The notes under the pieces: model-generated
Told to the model about the DNA's origin: nothing
Seen by the model: the letters and a program-made list of their open reading frames with translations, nothing else
Database searches by the model: none
Source: an uncultured Pseudomonas sp.
GTDB lineage: Bacteria > Pseudomonadota > Gammaproteobacteria > Pseudomonadales > Pseudomonadaceae
Length of the DNA stretch: 64,000 nt
Reading direction: 5' to 3'
Assembly: GCF_943846705.1 (NCBI RefSeq)
Contig: NZ_OX044366.1
Location: 1,984,001-2,048,000, forward strand
Made by a program: the position numbers and the translations under genes
Part shown: one piece after another, positions 24,131 through 32,866 of the stretch
How positions within the stretch are numbered: position 1 is the stretch's first letter
Layout of the letters: each line of letters begins with the position of its first letter

Positions 24131-25165
24131 TTATTTGCTGGCGTCGAGCACCACGCGGTAACGCGCCTTGCCGGCGCGCAGGTGGTCGATGGCTTCATTG
24201 ACCTTGCTCATCGGGAAGTGCTCAACCTGCGGCACAATCTGATGGCGCGCGCAGAACTCCAGCATGCTCGCCATGCTCGCTGGCGACCCTACCGGTGAGC
24301 CGGACAGGGTCTTCTGCTGCGGGATCAAACTGAATACGTGCATGGGAATGGCGCTCGGTACGATACCGACAAAATGCAGGCGGCCTTTGCCCTTCAGGGT
24401 GCCGAGCAGGGCGTTCCAATCCAGGTCAGCGCTGGCGGTTACCAGCAGAAAATCCAGGCTGCCGGCAATCGCCTTCATCGCGGCGCTGTCGGTCGAGGCC
24501 ACGACGTTGTGCGCGCCCAGGCGTTTGGCTTCGTCCTGTTTGTTTAGCGATGAGGTGAACGCGGTGACGTCACATCCCCAGGCGTTGAGGAAGCGCAGCG
24601 CCAGGTGACCGAGGCCGCCGATGCCGACTACGCCGACGTGATCGGTTGGTTTAACGCCGAACTCCAGCAGTGGGCTGAATACCGTGGAACCGGCGCAAAA
24701 TAGCGGCCCGGCCAGCGCTGGGTCGAGCCCGACCGGCAGTGGCACGGCCCAGGCCCAGTGGCTGCGCAGACGGTCGGCAAAGCCGCCGTTACTGCCGACG
24801 ATGGTTGGTTTCACCGTACGGCAGAGGTTATGCGAGCCCTCCATGCACGAGCCGCAATGCATGCAGCTGCCCTTGTACCAACCGATGCCTACGCGCTGGC
24901 CGAGCTTGAGGCCGCGCGCTTGTTCACCTAGGCGCACGATGGTGCCGACCACTTCATGGCCGGGGATAAACGGATAGCGCGCATTGCCCCATTCGTTATC
25001 GATCATCGATTGGTCGGAGTGGCAGATGCCGCAATATTCCACCGCCACTTCGACGTCTTCAGGCCCTAGCGGGCCGGGGTTATAGCTGAACTGCTCAAGG
25101 GGCGCACCGGGGGCCTTGGCGGCCCAGCCGGTGAAGGTGTCGACGTCGGGTGCGGACGAACTCAT
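24131..25165 (-). CDS. Zinc-dependent NAD(P)-alcohol dehydrogenase (cinnamyl-alcohol type)
   Basis: A 344-residue medium-chain dehydrogenase. The catalytic zinc site shows as CGICHSD and PGHEVVG, the structural zinc site as four cysteines in CMHCGSCMEGSHNLC, and the nucleotide fold as GIGGLGHLALRF. It resembles YahK and other broad-range aldehyde reductases preferring NADPH. The ATG at 25165 follows an AGAGG ribosome site. Substrate cannot be told from sequence. Confidence 0.9.
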   Translation of the reverse strand: MSSSAPDVDTFTGWAAKAPGAPLEQFSYNPGPLGPEDVEVAVEYCGICHSDQSMIDNEWGNARYPFIPGHEVVGTIVRLGEQARGLKLGQRVGIGWYKGSCMHCGSCMEGSHNLCRTVKPTIVGSNGGFADRLRSHWAWAVPLPVGLDPALAGPLFCAGSTVFSPLLEFGVKPTDHVGVVGIGGLGHLALRFLNAWGCDVTAFTSSLNKQDEAKRLGAHNVVASTDSAAMKAIAGSLDFLLVTASADLDWNALLGTLKGKGRLHFVGIVPSAIPMHVFSLIPQQKTLSGSPVGSPASMASMLEFCARHQIVPQVEHFPMSKVNEAIDHLRAGKARYRVVLDASK

Positions 25166-25306
25166 GGCGATTGCCTCTGTGAAGGGAACACAACGCAGCC
25201 AGCATAGCCTGCTCGTCACGTGAAATATGCCTGGATAAGCCGGGGTGATAGTCCAACGCCTGCCTCGGTTACACTGCGCGTCTCAGTTGTTCAGTTCGGA
25301 TTTGTC

Positions 25307-25936
25307 ATGCCCCGTCCCCCTCGCCCAGCCGCTACGCGGCGTCCCGCTGGCAAGCCTGCCGAGCGCCGAGTGGCTAAAGCCGCTCCCGCCGCACCGCGCC
25401 TATTGCTGCTTAACAAGCCCTTCGACGTACTGACACAGTTCAACGATGAGCAAGGCCGCGCCACTCTCAAGGACTTTGTCGAGGTGCCAGGTGTTTATCC
25501 GGCCGGGCGTTTGGATCGCGACAGCGAAGGCTTGCTGCTGTTGACCAACGACGGCGGTCTGCAGGCGCGCATCGCCGACCCCAAACACAAACTGGCGAAA
25601 ACCTACTGGGTGCAGGTCGAGGGTCAGCCCAGCGAGGCGCAGCTACAGCAGCTGCGTGATGGTGTGCAGCTCAACGATGGCCCAACCCTGCCGGCCGAAG
25701 CGCGCCAGCTGGAGGAGCCGCAGCTGTGGCCGCGCAACCCGCCGGTGCGTTTTCGTAAAAGCATCCCCACCGCCTGGCTGGAACTGGTGATCCGTGAGGG
25801 GCGCAATCGCCAAGTGCGGCGCATGACGGCCGCCGTTGGTTTGCCGACCTTGCGTCTGGTGCGCGTGCGTATCGGCCCGTTCAGTCTGGACGGCTTGCAG
25901 CCCGGCGAATGGAAAGAGGTCGAGGCGCGTTTGTAG
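25307..25936 (+). CDS. rluE: 23S rRNA pseudouridine synthase RluE type
   Basis: A 209-residue RsuA-family synthase. After a basic, proline-rich N-terminal tail (about 1-27), the catalytic aspartate lies in GRLDRDSEGLLLLTNDG, with LLLLNKPFDVLTQF and REGRNRQVRRMTAAVG also present. Absence of an S4 domain and the sequence match RluE, which modifies U2457 in E. coli. The stop codon TAG lies within a repeat fragment (25931-25965), so the last codons border a possible insertion. Confidence 0.92.
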   Translation: MPRPPRPAATRRPAGKPAERRVAKAAPAAPRLLLLNKPFDVLTQFNDEQGRATLKDFVEVPGVYPAGRLDRDSEGLLLLTNDGGLQARIADPKHKLAKTYWVQVEGQPSEAQLQQLRDGVQLNDGPTLPAEARQLEEPQLWPRNPPVRFRKSIPTAWLELVIREGRNRQVRRMTAAVGLPTLRLVRVRIGPFSLDGLQPGEWKEVEARL

Positions 25937-25965
25937 CGTGGCTTGAGCGCAGCGATACCCACGCG
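25931..25965. repeat. Half copy of the MITE-like repeat
   Basis: TTGTAGCGTGGCTTGAGC followed by GCAGCGATACCCA closely matches the left end of the element at 5560-5590 (TTGTAGGGTGGCTTGAGC then AGCGCGATACCCA). The right end is absent. It starts at the last codon of rluE and provides its TAG stop. Confidence 0.6.
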
Positions 25966-25978
25966 AGTGAGCGGGTCA

Positions 25979-26197
25979 TCAGCCGTGAATGCCGCGGCTC
26001 GCCTCGATGATGTAGGTGATGATCGGCTTGGCCAGGAAGGCGAACAGGCACAGGCCCAGGCCGAGGAACAGGATCGCCGTACCCATGCGGCCGGCTTTGG
26101 AGGTTTTTGCCAGGTCCCAGATGATGAAAAACATAAACACCATCAGTCCACCGACCAACGCGTACATCATCAACGATTCGAACTGTTCGGTTTCCAT
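25979..26197 (-). CDS. DUF2788 small membrane protein
   Basis: A 72-residue protein with two membrane helices (about 9-29 and 40-62). METEQFESLMMYALVGGLMV at the start and a charged turn (DLAKTSKAGRMG) between the helices fit the DUF2788 family, of unknown function. The longer open frame upstream has no protein-like features; ATG at 26197 is the family start. Confidence 0.85.
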   Translation of the reverse strand: METEQFESLMMYALVGGLMVFMFFIIWDLAKTSKAGRMGTAILFLGLGLCLFAFLAKPIITYIIEASRGIHG

Positions 26198-26274
26198 GAG
26201 GCCTCTTCGGGAATAACGGAGTTTCGACGGCCGGCGATTATACGCGCGCACCGTCCCGCCGGAAGGGGTGTCCG

Positions 26275-26754
26275 TCAGCCGCGCAGGTGCTGTAACGGCA
26301 GCTGGGTGCTGGAGAGGATCTGCTGCAGGACGAAGCTGGAGCGCACACTGGAAACGCCCTCGATACGGGTCAAGGTGCCGAGCAGCAGCTTCTGGTAGTG
26401 ATCCATATCCGGCACCACCACCTTGAGCTGATAGTCCGCGTCCATCCCGGTGACCAGGCAGCATTCGAGCACTTGCGGGCATTTGCGAATTTCTTCCTGA
26501 AAATGCTCGAAGCGTTCCGGGGTGTGCTTGTCCATGCCGATCAGGACGTAGGCGGTCAGCGTCAGGCCGAGCTGCTTACGGTCGAGCAGGGCGACCTGAC
26601 CGAGGATATAGCCGTCGTCTTCAAGCTGCTTGACCCGTCGCGAGCAGGGCGAGGGCGACAGGCCGATGCGTTCGGCCAGCTCCTGGTTGGACACGGTGGC
26701 GTCGCGCTGCAGTTCGGCGAGGATATTCAGGTCGTAACGATCAAGTCTGTTCAT
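26275..26754 (-). CDS. Lrp/AsnC-family transcriptional regulator
   Basis: A 159-residue regulator with an N-terminal helix-turn-helix (about 5-55; ELAERIGLSPSPCSRRVKQL) and a C-terminal RAM effector domain (about 65-150) ending near EGVSSVRSSFVLQQI. Members sense amino acids and form octamers. The target is unknown; the AT-rich region just upstream (26755-26880) is a likely site of autoregulation. Confidence 0.9.
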   Translation of the reverse strand: MNRLDRYDLNILAELQRDATVSNQELAERIGLSPSPCSRRVKQLEDDGYILGQVALLDRKQLGLTLTAYVLIGMDKHTPERFEHFQEEIRKCPQVLECCLVTGMDADYQLKVVVPDMDHYQKLLLGTLTRIEGVSSVRSSFVLQQILSSTQLPLQHLRG

Positions 26755-26869
26755 ATTTGCCTCTAAATCGTTATTTGGTTGTGCTTTATCATTTGCGTGT
26801 GGTGATTAATTGCGTAATTGAGCTGAACTTAAGCAATATTAGCAATCTTTCACTGCGGTGGTGAGCGTA

Positions 26870-27064
26870 AGCTTTGTATCAACTTCAAGGCCCGGACAAC
26901 ACGTCCAGCCGTCTCGCCCAATCAGGTGAGCGGTCGCCGCCGATCCCACCGGATCGTCACGGCACCCGGGCCCGCACTGCCCAACCAGGCGGGCGAAGAA
27001 AAGGCGTTATCATCGCCACAATGACGGACAGATAAAAAGGGAGGCCTGCAGGCCTCCCTTTTTT
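26870..27064 (+). ncRNA. Candidate structured small RNA in a gene-free gap
   Basis: The 318 bases between the Lrp-type gene and the cation efflux gene hold no credible protein gene. From 26890 a chain of short stems can be drawn: GGAC/GTCC (26894-26906), GTGA/TCAC enclosing CGATCC-CACC-GGATCG (26926-26960), GCCCGC/GCGGGC (26970-26994), GGCG/CGCC (27003-27017), then the strong terminator at 27034-27064. A transcript of about 170-180 bases would result. The promoter is weak by eye (TGTATC at 26875-26880), and I recognise no known RNA family. Confidence 0.35.
27034..27064. terminator. Strong bidirectional terminator
   Basis: A 13-bp stem (AAAAAGGGAGGCC with GGCCTCCCTTTTT) around TGCA. It ends 9 bases from the stop of the minus-strand cation efflux gene and would serve that gene; on the plus strand it would end any transcript from the gap. 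Confidence 0.92.
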
Positions 27065-27072
27065 GTTGCGTG

Positions 27073-27981
27073 CTAGTTACCTGTTCGAGTGGGGGGCGGG
27101 TGCCCGGCCACGTTGCAGGGGTCGGCATGCACCAGCACTTCGGCGCGGGGGAATTCGCGGCGAATGGCCGTCTCGACTTGGTCGCACAATTGGTGGGCTT
27201 GCTGCAGGCTCAACTCGCCGGGCAGCTCCACATGCAGCTGGACAAACCAGTGGGTGCCGGACAGTCGCGTGCGTAAATCATGCACGCCCAATACACCGGG
27301 TACGGCGCAGGCCAGGCTGTGCATCTGGGTGCTGATCTGCGGGTCGAGCTCCTGATCCATCAGCACGGTGACCGCTTCACGGACGATGCTGATGGCGCTC
27401 CAGAAGATATACAGCGCAATGCCAATACCGAAAATGGCGTCCAGTTGTGGCCAGCCGTAACTGGCCAGTAGCAGCGCCAGCAGGATGCTGCTGTTGAGCA
27501 GTAGATCCGAGCGGTAGTGCAGGGAGTCGGCACGAATCGCCGTGGAGCCGGTCAGGCGCACTACATGGCCTTGGAACAGCAGCAACGCGCCCGTGACCAG
27601 CAGCGACAGCAGCATCACCGCAATGCCGAGGGCTGGCGCGCCAATTGGCTCGGGGTGCAGCAGGCGGTCAATGGCGTGGTTGCCCACCAGTAAGGCGCTG
27701 GCGCCGATAAACAACGCTTGGCCCAGGCCGGCTAGGGCTTCGGCCTTGCCATGACCGTAGCGGTGATCCTCGTCGGCGGGACGCAGGGCGTAATGCACGG
27801 CGAGCAGGTTAAGCAGCGAGGCCGCGCCGTCGAGCAGTGAGTCGGTTAAGCCTGCCAGCAGGCTGACCGAACCGCTGAACCACCAGGCAATGGCTTTGGC
27901 CAGCGCCAGCGTGAGAGCAGCTGCCAGCGCGGCGAAGGTCGCCAGGCGCATGAGCCGGGCATGTTGCGGCGGTATGTTCAC
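27073..27981 (-). CDS. fieF: Cation diffusion facilitator, FieF/YiiP type
   Basis: A 302-residue inner-membrane metal/proton antiporter exporting Zn(II) and Fe(II). Six helices occupy about residues 10-205; the transport-site residues appear in LTDSLLDGAASLLN (helix II) and HYRSDLLLN (helix V), and the metal-binding HRYGHGKAE lies between helices II and III. A cytoplasmic domain (about 210-290) follows. The start is GTG at 27981. Confidence 0.92.
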   Translation of the reverse strand: MNIPPQHARLMRLATFAALAAALTLALAKAIAWWFSGSVSLLAGLTDSLLDGAASLLNLLAVHYALRPADEDHRYGHGKAEALAGLGQALFIGASALLVGNHAIDRLLHPEPIGAPALGIAVMLLSLLVTGALLLFQGHVVRLTGSTAIRADSLHYRSDLLLNSSILLALLLASYGWPQLDAIFGIGIALYIFWSAISIVREAVTVLMDQELDPQISTQMHSLACAVPGVLGVHDLRTRLSGTHWFVQLHVELPGELSLQQAHQLCDQVETAIRREFPRAEVLVHADPCNVAGHPPPTRTGN

Positions 27982-28068
27982 GGGCTATCCAGAATAGGGG
28001 CGTTCTGCCAAGGCTCGCGCGAATGAAAGAGCTCAGCCCGCCGTGCTGGCGGGCATTTATAGTGGGAT

Positions 28069-28488
28069 TTAAGCGGCTGGGCGCAGGCCGTACGCGGCCA
28101 GTTGCTCAATGCTTCCGCTGTGCTGGAGCAGGCGTGGATCGTTCAGCGGCAGGCTGTGACCGGTTTGCACTTCGATCAGCGCCTTGAGCTTGAGTGGGTC
28201 GATCTTGCCGTCGGCATCGACCAGGTTCTGCAGGTCTTGCGGTGCAACCTGTGCAGTCAGGCCACCCGGCAGGTAGATCGCGCCGGTGGCGAAGTCGATA
28301 CCAAAGGCGATCAGCCCCGGGAGCACATAAAAGAGAATGCCGATTGCGTTGAGCCCGGCCACCACCGGATCGATGCGGCCTTCGATCTGGCCGCGGCGAT
28401 CCGGGAAGAACAGGGTGCCGCAGGCGGTGAGTTGGGTGAACAAAGCGGCGACGAGCAGGCCACCGATAACGCGGGTTTGAATGCGCAT
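28069..28488 (-). CDS. Uncharacterised lipoprotein
   Basis: A 139-residue protein with a lipoprotein signal (MRIQTRVIGGLLVAALFTQ, lipobox LTAC, cysteine about residue 23). A hydrophobic stretch (NAIGILFYVLPGLIAFGIDF) follows, then a polar C-terminal half. AGGGAGA precedes the ATG at 28488. Function unknown; a similar gene sits beside fieF and hrpB in P. aeruginosa, from memory. Confidence 0.8.
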   Translation of the reverse strand: MRIQTRVIGGLLVAALFTQLTACGTLFFPDRRGQIEGRIDPVVAGLNAIGILFYVLPGLIAFGIDFATGAIYLPGGLTAQVAPQDLQNLVDADGKIDPLKLKALIEVQTGHSLPLNDPRLLQHSGSIEQLAAYGLRPAA

Positions 28489-28652
28489 TGAACATCTCCC
28501 TGAAAAAGTGCCGCAACTATAACAATGCCCGTCGCGCAATGCCGCTGCGTCAGGCGCTGCCAGTGCATTTAACCTTAGCTAATGCGGTGCTGAGACAGCA
28601 CGAATGCCTGGCAGGTTCGCCGTTATAATTGCGCCCATTGACTGGAGCCCGC

Positions 28653-31187
28653 ATGAATTCCCTGCCTATCGATGTGCTGCTGCCCGACCTCTGCACGGCC
28701 TTGACCTTGCGTAATGAAGCCGTACTGGAGGCGCCGCCCGGTGCCGGCAAGACCACCCGTGTGCCGCTGGCGCTGCTGAATCAACCCTGGCTGGCCGGGC
28801 AAACCATCATCATGCTCGAACCGCGCCGGCTGGCAGCGCGGGCGGCGGCCGAGCGCCTGGCCAGCGAGTTGGGCGAAGCGGTGGGGCAAACCGTTGGTTA
28901 CCGCATCCGACTGGACAGCAAGGTCGGCCCGCGCACCCGTATCGAAGTGGTCACCGAAGGCATTCTCGCGCGGCGTCTGCAGGATGACCCGGCGCTGGAC
29001 GGCGTCGGCCTGGTTATCTTTGACGAGTTTCATGAGCGCAGCCTAGACGCTGACTTGGCGTTGGCGCTGTGCCTGAATGGCCGCGCCATGTTTCGCGGCG
29101 AGGACTCTGGTGAATTGCCGCTAAAGGTGCTGCTGATGTCGGCGACCCTTGAGGGCGAGCGCCTGGCCGGACTGTTGGAGGATGCGCCGGTGCTGCGCAG
29201 TGAGGGGCGGATGTTTCCGGTGGATATCCGTTGGGGCGCGCCCTGGCAGGCGGGGGAGTGGCTTGAGCCGAAGGTCGTGCAGAGCGTTTTACAGGCACTG
29301 GCCGATGAGCCGGGCAGTGTGCTGGTGTTTCTGCCGGGGCAGGCGGAAATTCGCCGGGTTAATGAACAGCTGACCGAGGCGCTCGCCGGTCGCCGCGACA
29401 TCCTGCTCTGCCCGTTGCATGGTGAACTGGATCTCAATGCCCAGCGCGCGGCCATTGAGCCGACGCCTGCCGGGCTGCGCAAAGTGGTGTTGGCGACCAA
29501 TATTGCCGAAACCAGCCTGACCATCGACGGCGTGCGGGTGGTGATCGATGCGGGGCTGGCGCGGGTGCCGCGTTTCGATCCGAACAGTGGCATGACCCGC
29601 CTGGATACTCAGCGTATTTCCCGAGCCTCGGCTACTCAGCGCAGCGGCCGCGCCGGGCGTTTGCAGCCGGGCGTGTGCTATCGCCTGTGGTCGCAGGCGC
29701 AGCATGAACAATTGGCTGCTTACGGTACGGCGGAAATGCTTCAGGCTGATCTCGCCGGGTTGGCCCTGCAGCTGGTGCGCTGGGGCGTGCAGCCGGATGA
29801 GTTGGTCTGGCTCGATCCGCCGCCCGCCGCCGCTTATGCCCAGGCGCTGGAGTTGCTGGCGCGCCTGGGGGCGGTGGATGCCCAGGGGGTGTTGAGCCAA
29901 CACGGTCAGGCCATGGCCGAACTGCCAACCCATCCACGTATCGCTCACTTGCTGCTGCGTGGGCAGGAGCTGGGGCTGGGCCCGCTGGCCTGCGACCTGG
30001 CGGCGCTGCTTGGCGAGCGTGACATCCTGCGCGGAGCGGGAGCCGATCTGCACAGTCGGCTGGCCCTACTGGCAGGCGAGTCGCGCGGTGGGCGCAGCGC
30101 TCAAGGTGGGGTGCAGCGTGCCCGGCAACTGTCCCGACAGTTCCAGGCTTATCTCAAGCGTCGGCCCAGTTTGCAGGCGGTCTGTGATCCCGAGCATCCA
30201 CGCTGGCTGGGCGCCTTGCTGGCGTTTGCCTACCCGGATCGTATCGCCCAGCAACGCCGCGCTGGTGCTGCTGAATATCGCCTGGCGAACGGGCGGGCGG
30301 CGCTGTTTGCCGAAGTCGATGGGTTGATGAAGCACGGCTGGCTGGTGGTGGCCGATCTGGGCAGCCGCCAGGGGCAACGTGAAGAGCGTATCTACTTGGC
30401 TGCCGAGTTGCAGCCACACCTGTTTGAGGGCGTGCTGGCCGAGCAGGTCAGCAGTCTCGAGGTGCTGGACTGGGATGAGCGTGAGGGCGCGCTACGTGCC
30501 GAGCGCCAGCGCAAGGTCGGCGAGTTGGTGCTGTCCCGCGAGGCCTTAACCGGTTTGACTGCACAGCAGCGCAGCCGCGCCTTGCTCGGCCTGGTGCAGC
30601 GCAAGGGCTTGGCGTTGTTGCCGTGGACGCCCGAGTTACGCCAGTGGCAGGCGCGGGTGACGCTGCTGCGCACCCTGGATCTGGCCGCGAAGGGCGCGAG
30701 CGAGTGGCCGGATGTCAGTGACGCCGCCTTGTTGGCGACGCTGGAGAACTGGCTGCAGCCTTATCTGGATAACGTCAGCCGGCTTAGCCATTTCGCCAAT
30801 CTGGACTTGCCCAGCCTGCTGCTGAACCTGCTGCCTTGGCCGCTGCCGCAGCGTCTGGATGAGCTGGCGCCGCGCAGTGTGCAGGTGCCTTCAGGTTCGC
30901 GCATCGGTCTGGACTACAGCGAGCAACCGCCGGTGCTGGCGGTGCGCTTGCAGGAGTTGTTTGGTTTGGCTGATACCCCGCGTATTGCCGGTGGCAGGCA
31001 GGTGGTCAAGTTGCATCTGTTGTCACCCGCGCGTCGGCCGGTGCAGGTGACCCAGGATCTGGCCAATTTCTGGCGCAGCACCTATGCCGAGGTGAAGAAG
31101 GATCTCAAGGGGCGCTATCCCAAGCACTACTGGCCGGATGATCCCTTGATTGCCGAGCCCACTGCGCGAGCTAAACCGCGCAAGTAA
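28653..31187 (+). CDS. hrpB: ATP-dependent RNA helicase HrpB
   Basis: An 844-residue DExH-box helicase. Walker A is APPGAGKTT (28-35), motif II is DEFHERSLDADLAL, motif III SATLEG, and motif VI QRSGRAGRLQPG. HA2/OB-like and HrpB_C domains fill the C-terminal half. ATG at 28653 has a GGAG ribosome site. HrpB is widespread in proteobacteria, but its RNA substrate is uncertain. Confidence 0.94.
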   Translation: MNSLPIDVLLPDLCTALTLRNEAVLEAPPGAGKTTRVPLALLNQPWLAGQTIIMLEPRRLAARAAAERLASELGEAVGQTVGYRIRLDSKVGPRTRIEVVTEGILARRLQDDPALDGVGLVIFDEFHERSLDADLALALCLNGRAMFRGEDSGELPLKVLLMSATLEGERLAGLLEDAPVLRSEGRMFPVDIRWGAPWQAGEWLEPKVVQSVLQALADEPGSVLVFLPGQAEIRRVNEQLTEALAGRRDILLCPLHGELDLNAQRAAIEPTPAGLRKVVLATNIAETSLTIDGVRVVIDAGLARVPRFDPNSGMTRLDTQRISRASATQRSGRAGRLQPGVCYRLWSQAQHEQLAAYGTAEMLQADLAGLALQLVRWGVQPDELVWLDPPPAAAYAQALELLARLGAVDAQGVLSQHGQAMAELPTHPRIAHLLLRGQELGLGPLACDLAALLGERDILRGAGADLHSRLALLAGESRGGRSAQGGVQRARQLSRQFQAYLKRRPSLQAVCDPEHPRWLGALLAFAYPDRIAQQRRAGAAEYRLANGRAALFAEVDGLMKHGWLVVADLGSRQGQREERIYLAAELQPHLFEGVLAEQVSSLEVLDWDEREGALRAERQRKVGELVLSREALTGLTAQQRSRALLGLVQRKGLALLPWTPELRQWQARVTLLRTLDLAAKGASEWPDVSDAALLATLENWLQPYLDNVSRLSHFANLDLPSLLLNLLPWPLPQRLDELAPRSVQVPSGSRIGLDYSEQPPVLAVRLQELFGLADTPRIAGGRQVVKLHLLSPARRPVQVTQDLANFWRSTYAEVKKDLKGRYPKHYWPDDPLIAEPTARAKPRK

Positions 31188-31249
31188 CGGCTCCTCGAGC
31201 ACTTGCTGCATGCGTAGCGTTGGCATGCCGCTGGGGGCGGCTGCGTTGT

Positions 31250-32587
31250 TTACGTCGTTGCGAAAACCAGCCAGCCCTCGTCTAGAAACGCTTTGATATC
31301 GATAGCGAAAGTCTTGTTCGGCACTTCGTGGGCAATGGCATAGGGCTTGCCGTTCTTATCTTGGGCGCCCTGATTCAAATCAATAGTGCGTTTTTCCTGC
31401 CACTCCTTCGCGCTATCTTTGACTAGGATAATTTTGGGGCGAAGTTTGCTGCTCTTGTTTGACTCGACCACGATGCCGACTTCGCCATTAGTCATCACGA
31501 CAATGGCCCCCGGCGGGTAGACGCCGATGCAGCGAATAAACTCCACCGTCAGGTCCGCGTCAAAGTGGCTATTGCGGCTGTTGTAAATAATCTCCAGAGC
31601 TTCCATTGAGGCGCGCCCGCTGTCATAAGCACGGCTGCTGGTGATGGCGTCGTAGGTGTCGACGATGGCAACCAGTTTGGCGTAATAGGGAATCTGGTGA
31701 GCCTGCAATGCACGCGGGTAGCCAGTACCATCCACGCGTTCGTGATGGCTGTAGGCGACGTCGATCGTGTAATTCTCGACGGCTGCAGAGGTCATCAACA
31801 AACTCCGCCCGAGATTAGGGTGCTGCTTGATCAGGGCGCGCTCATTGGCGTCCAGCGCGCCTGGTTTATTGAGTATTTCTACAGGTATTTTCGCTTTGCC
31901 AATGTCGTGTAGCAGCCCGGCAAGGCCAATTTTGCGTATCTCCGCTTCATCATGGCCCAGGTGTCGGGCAAAGGCCGCCGACAAGATGCATACGTTCAGC
32001 GAGTGTTCGGCGGTGTATTCATCCTGGTTCTTCAGCTTGGTCAGCCACACCAGTGCATCATCATTGCGCAGCAGGCTGTCGACCACCTCGTCGACCGTAT
32101 TACGTGCCTGGTTCATGTCGAGCATGCGGCCGATACGCAGGTCTTCCATGATGTTTTTTGCCACTGTCTTGGCGGAGCTGTAGCTGTCCCGAGCAACCTG
32201 CATTTCTTGTTCGGTGTCGATCTTGTTGATGTAGGTCGTGCGCGTCTGCTCGGTCGGCTTGCTCGGGGGCAGTGGCGAAGGTTCTTGCGCGGCTGCCGGC
32301 CTGTTGAGTTTGTTGCCGATGAAGCGGCTCAGTAGGCCCGGTCTCTTTGCGTCAGGCTCGGGCTGTACATCGAGTTGGTGCGCTACACCTTCAATGTAAA
32401 CGAACGCGCACTGCCGCTGAAGTGAGTCTATCTCCGCTCGCTCCTTGATGATGAAGCCCTGTAGTAGGAAGTCAGTTTCCAGCCACGGCCTATCGAGCTC
32501 TATCACATGCATGCCTAGGGCCAGCTCATTGACCGGTATGCGCACCCGCGTGAGGACTTTCCTTGGACCTGTGAGGCTGCTGCTCAT
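31250..32587 (-). CDS. DUF3391 / HD-GYP cyclic-di-GMP phosphodiesterase
   Basis: A 445-residue protein. The N-terminal DUF3391 domain (about 10-130; VNELALGMHVIELDRPWLET) precedes an HD-GYP domain (about 165-350) with HSLNVCILSAA, LLHDIGKAKIP and HHERVDGTGYPR. The HD and GYP residues and the metal-binding histidines are present, so c-di-GMP hydrolysis is likely. It resembles PA4108-type proteins. No partner cyclase or kinase is adjacent; the upstream 279 bases contain no gene. Confidence 0.9.
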   Translation of the reverse strand: MSSSLTGPRKVLTRVRIPVNELALGMHVIELDRPWLETDFLLQGFIIKERAEIDSLQRQCAFVYIEGVAHQLDVQPEPDAKRPGLLSRFIGNKLNRPAAAQEPSPLPPSKPTEQTRTTYINKIDTEQEMQVARDSYSSAKTVAKNIMEDLRIGRMLDMNQARNTVDEVVDSLLRNDDALVWLTKLKNQDEYTAEHSLNVCILSAAFARHLGHDEAEIRKIGLAGLLHDIGKAKIPVEILNKPGALDANERALIKQHPNLGRSLLMTSAAVENYTIDVAYSHHERVDGTGYPRALQAHQIPYYAKLVAIVDTYDAITSSRAYDSGRASMEALEIIYNSRNSHFDADLTVEFIRCIGVYPPGAIVVMTNGEVGIVVESNKSSKLRPKIILVKDSAKEWQEKRTIDLNQGAQDKNGKPYAIAHEVPNKTFAIDIKAFLDEGWLVFATT

Positions 32588-32866
32588 GTGTGTTGCACCT
32601 ATTAAAAGTCGCTGGCCTATTTGCTGCTAGGGCCGAGCTAGAGGCCTAAAGCTGATTGCTAAACAGTCTAATGCAACCCGGTATTTCAAACGCTATCGAT
32701 TAAGCACTAGTCAGTGCTGGGCGCCGGTTTTGGCTGCAAGTGCAGCTGCACTGGTGCTCAAACCATGCGGTGCGGCAGATATGGGTTAAGCATTATCAGA
32801 TTGATCCTTCTCTGTGCCATGCCGTGCCGTGGTTAGTCTAGTCGCTGGATGGAATTCAGCTCTGTC

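Noticed and set aside
26922..27128. 68-codon minus-strand frame in the gap beside fieF
   Set aside because: It spans the strong terminator and the end of fieF, and its sequence is Pro/Arg-rich with no conserved look.
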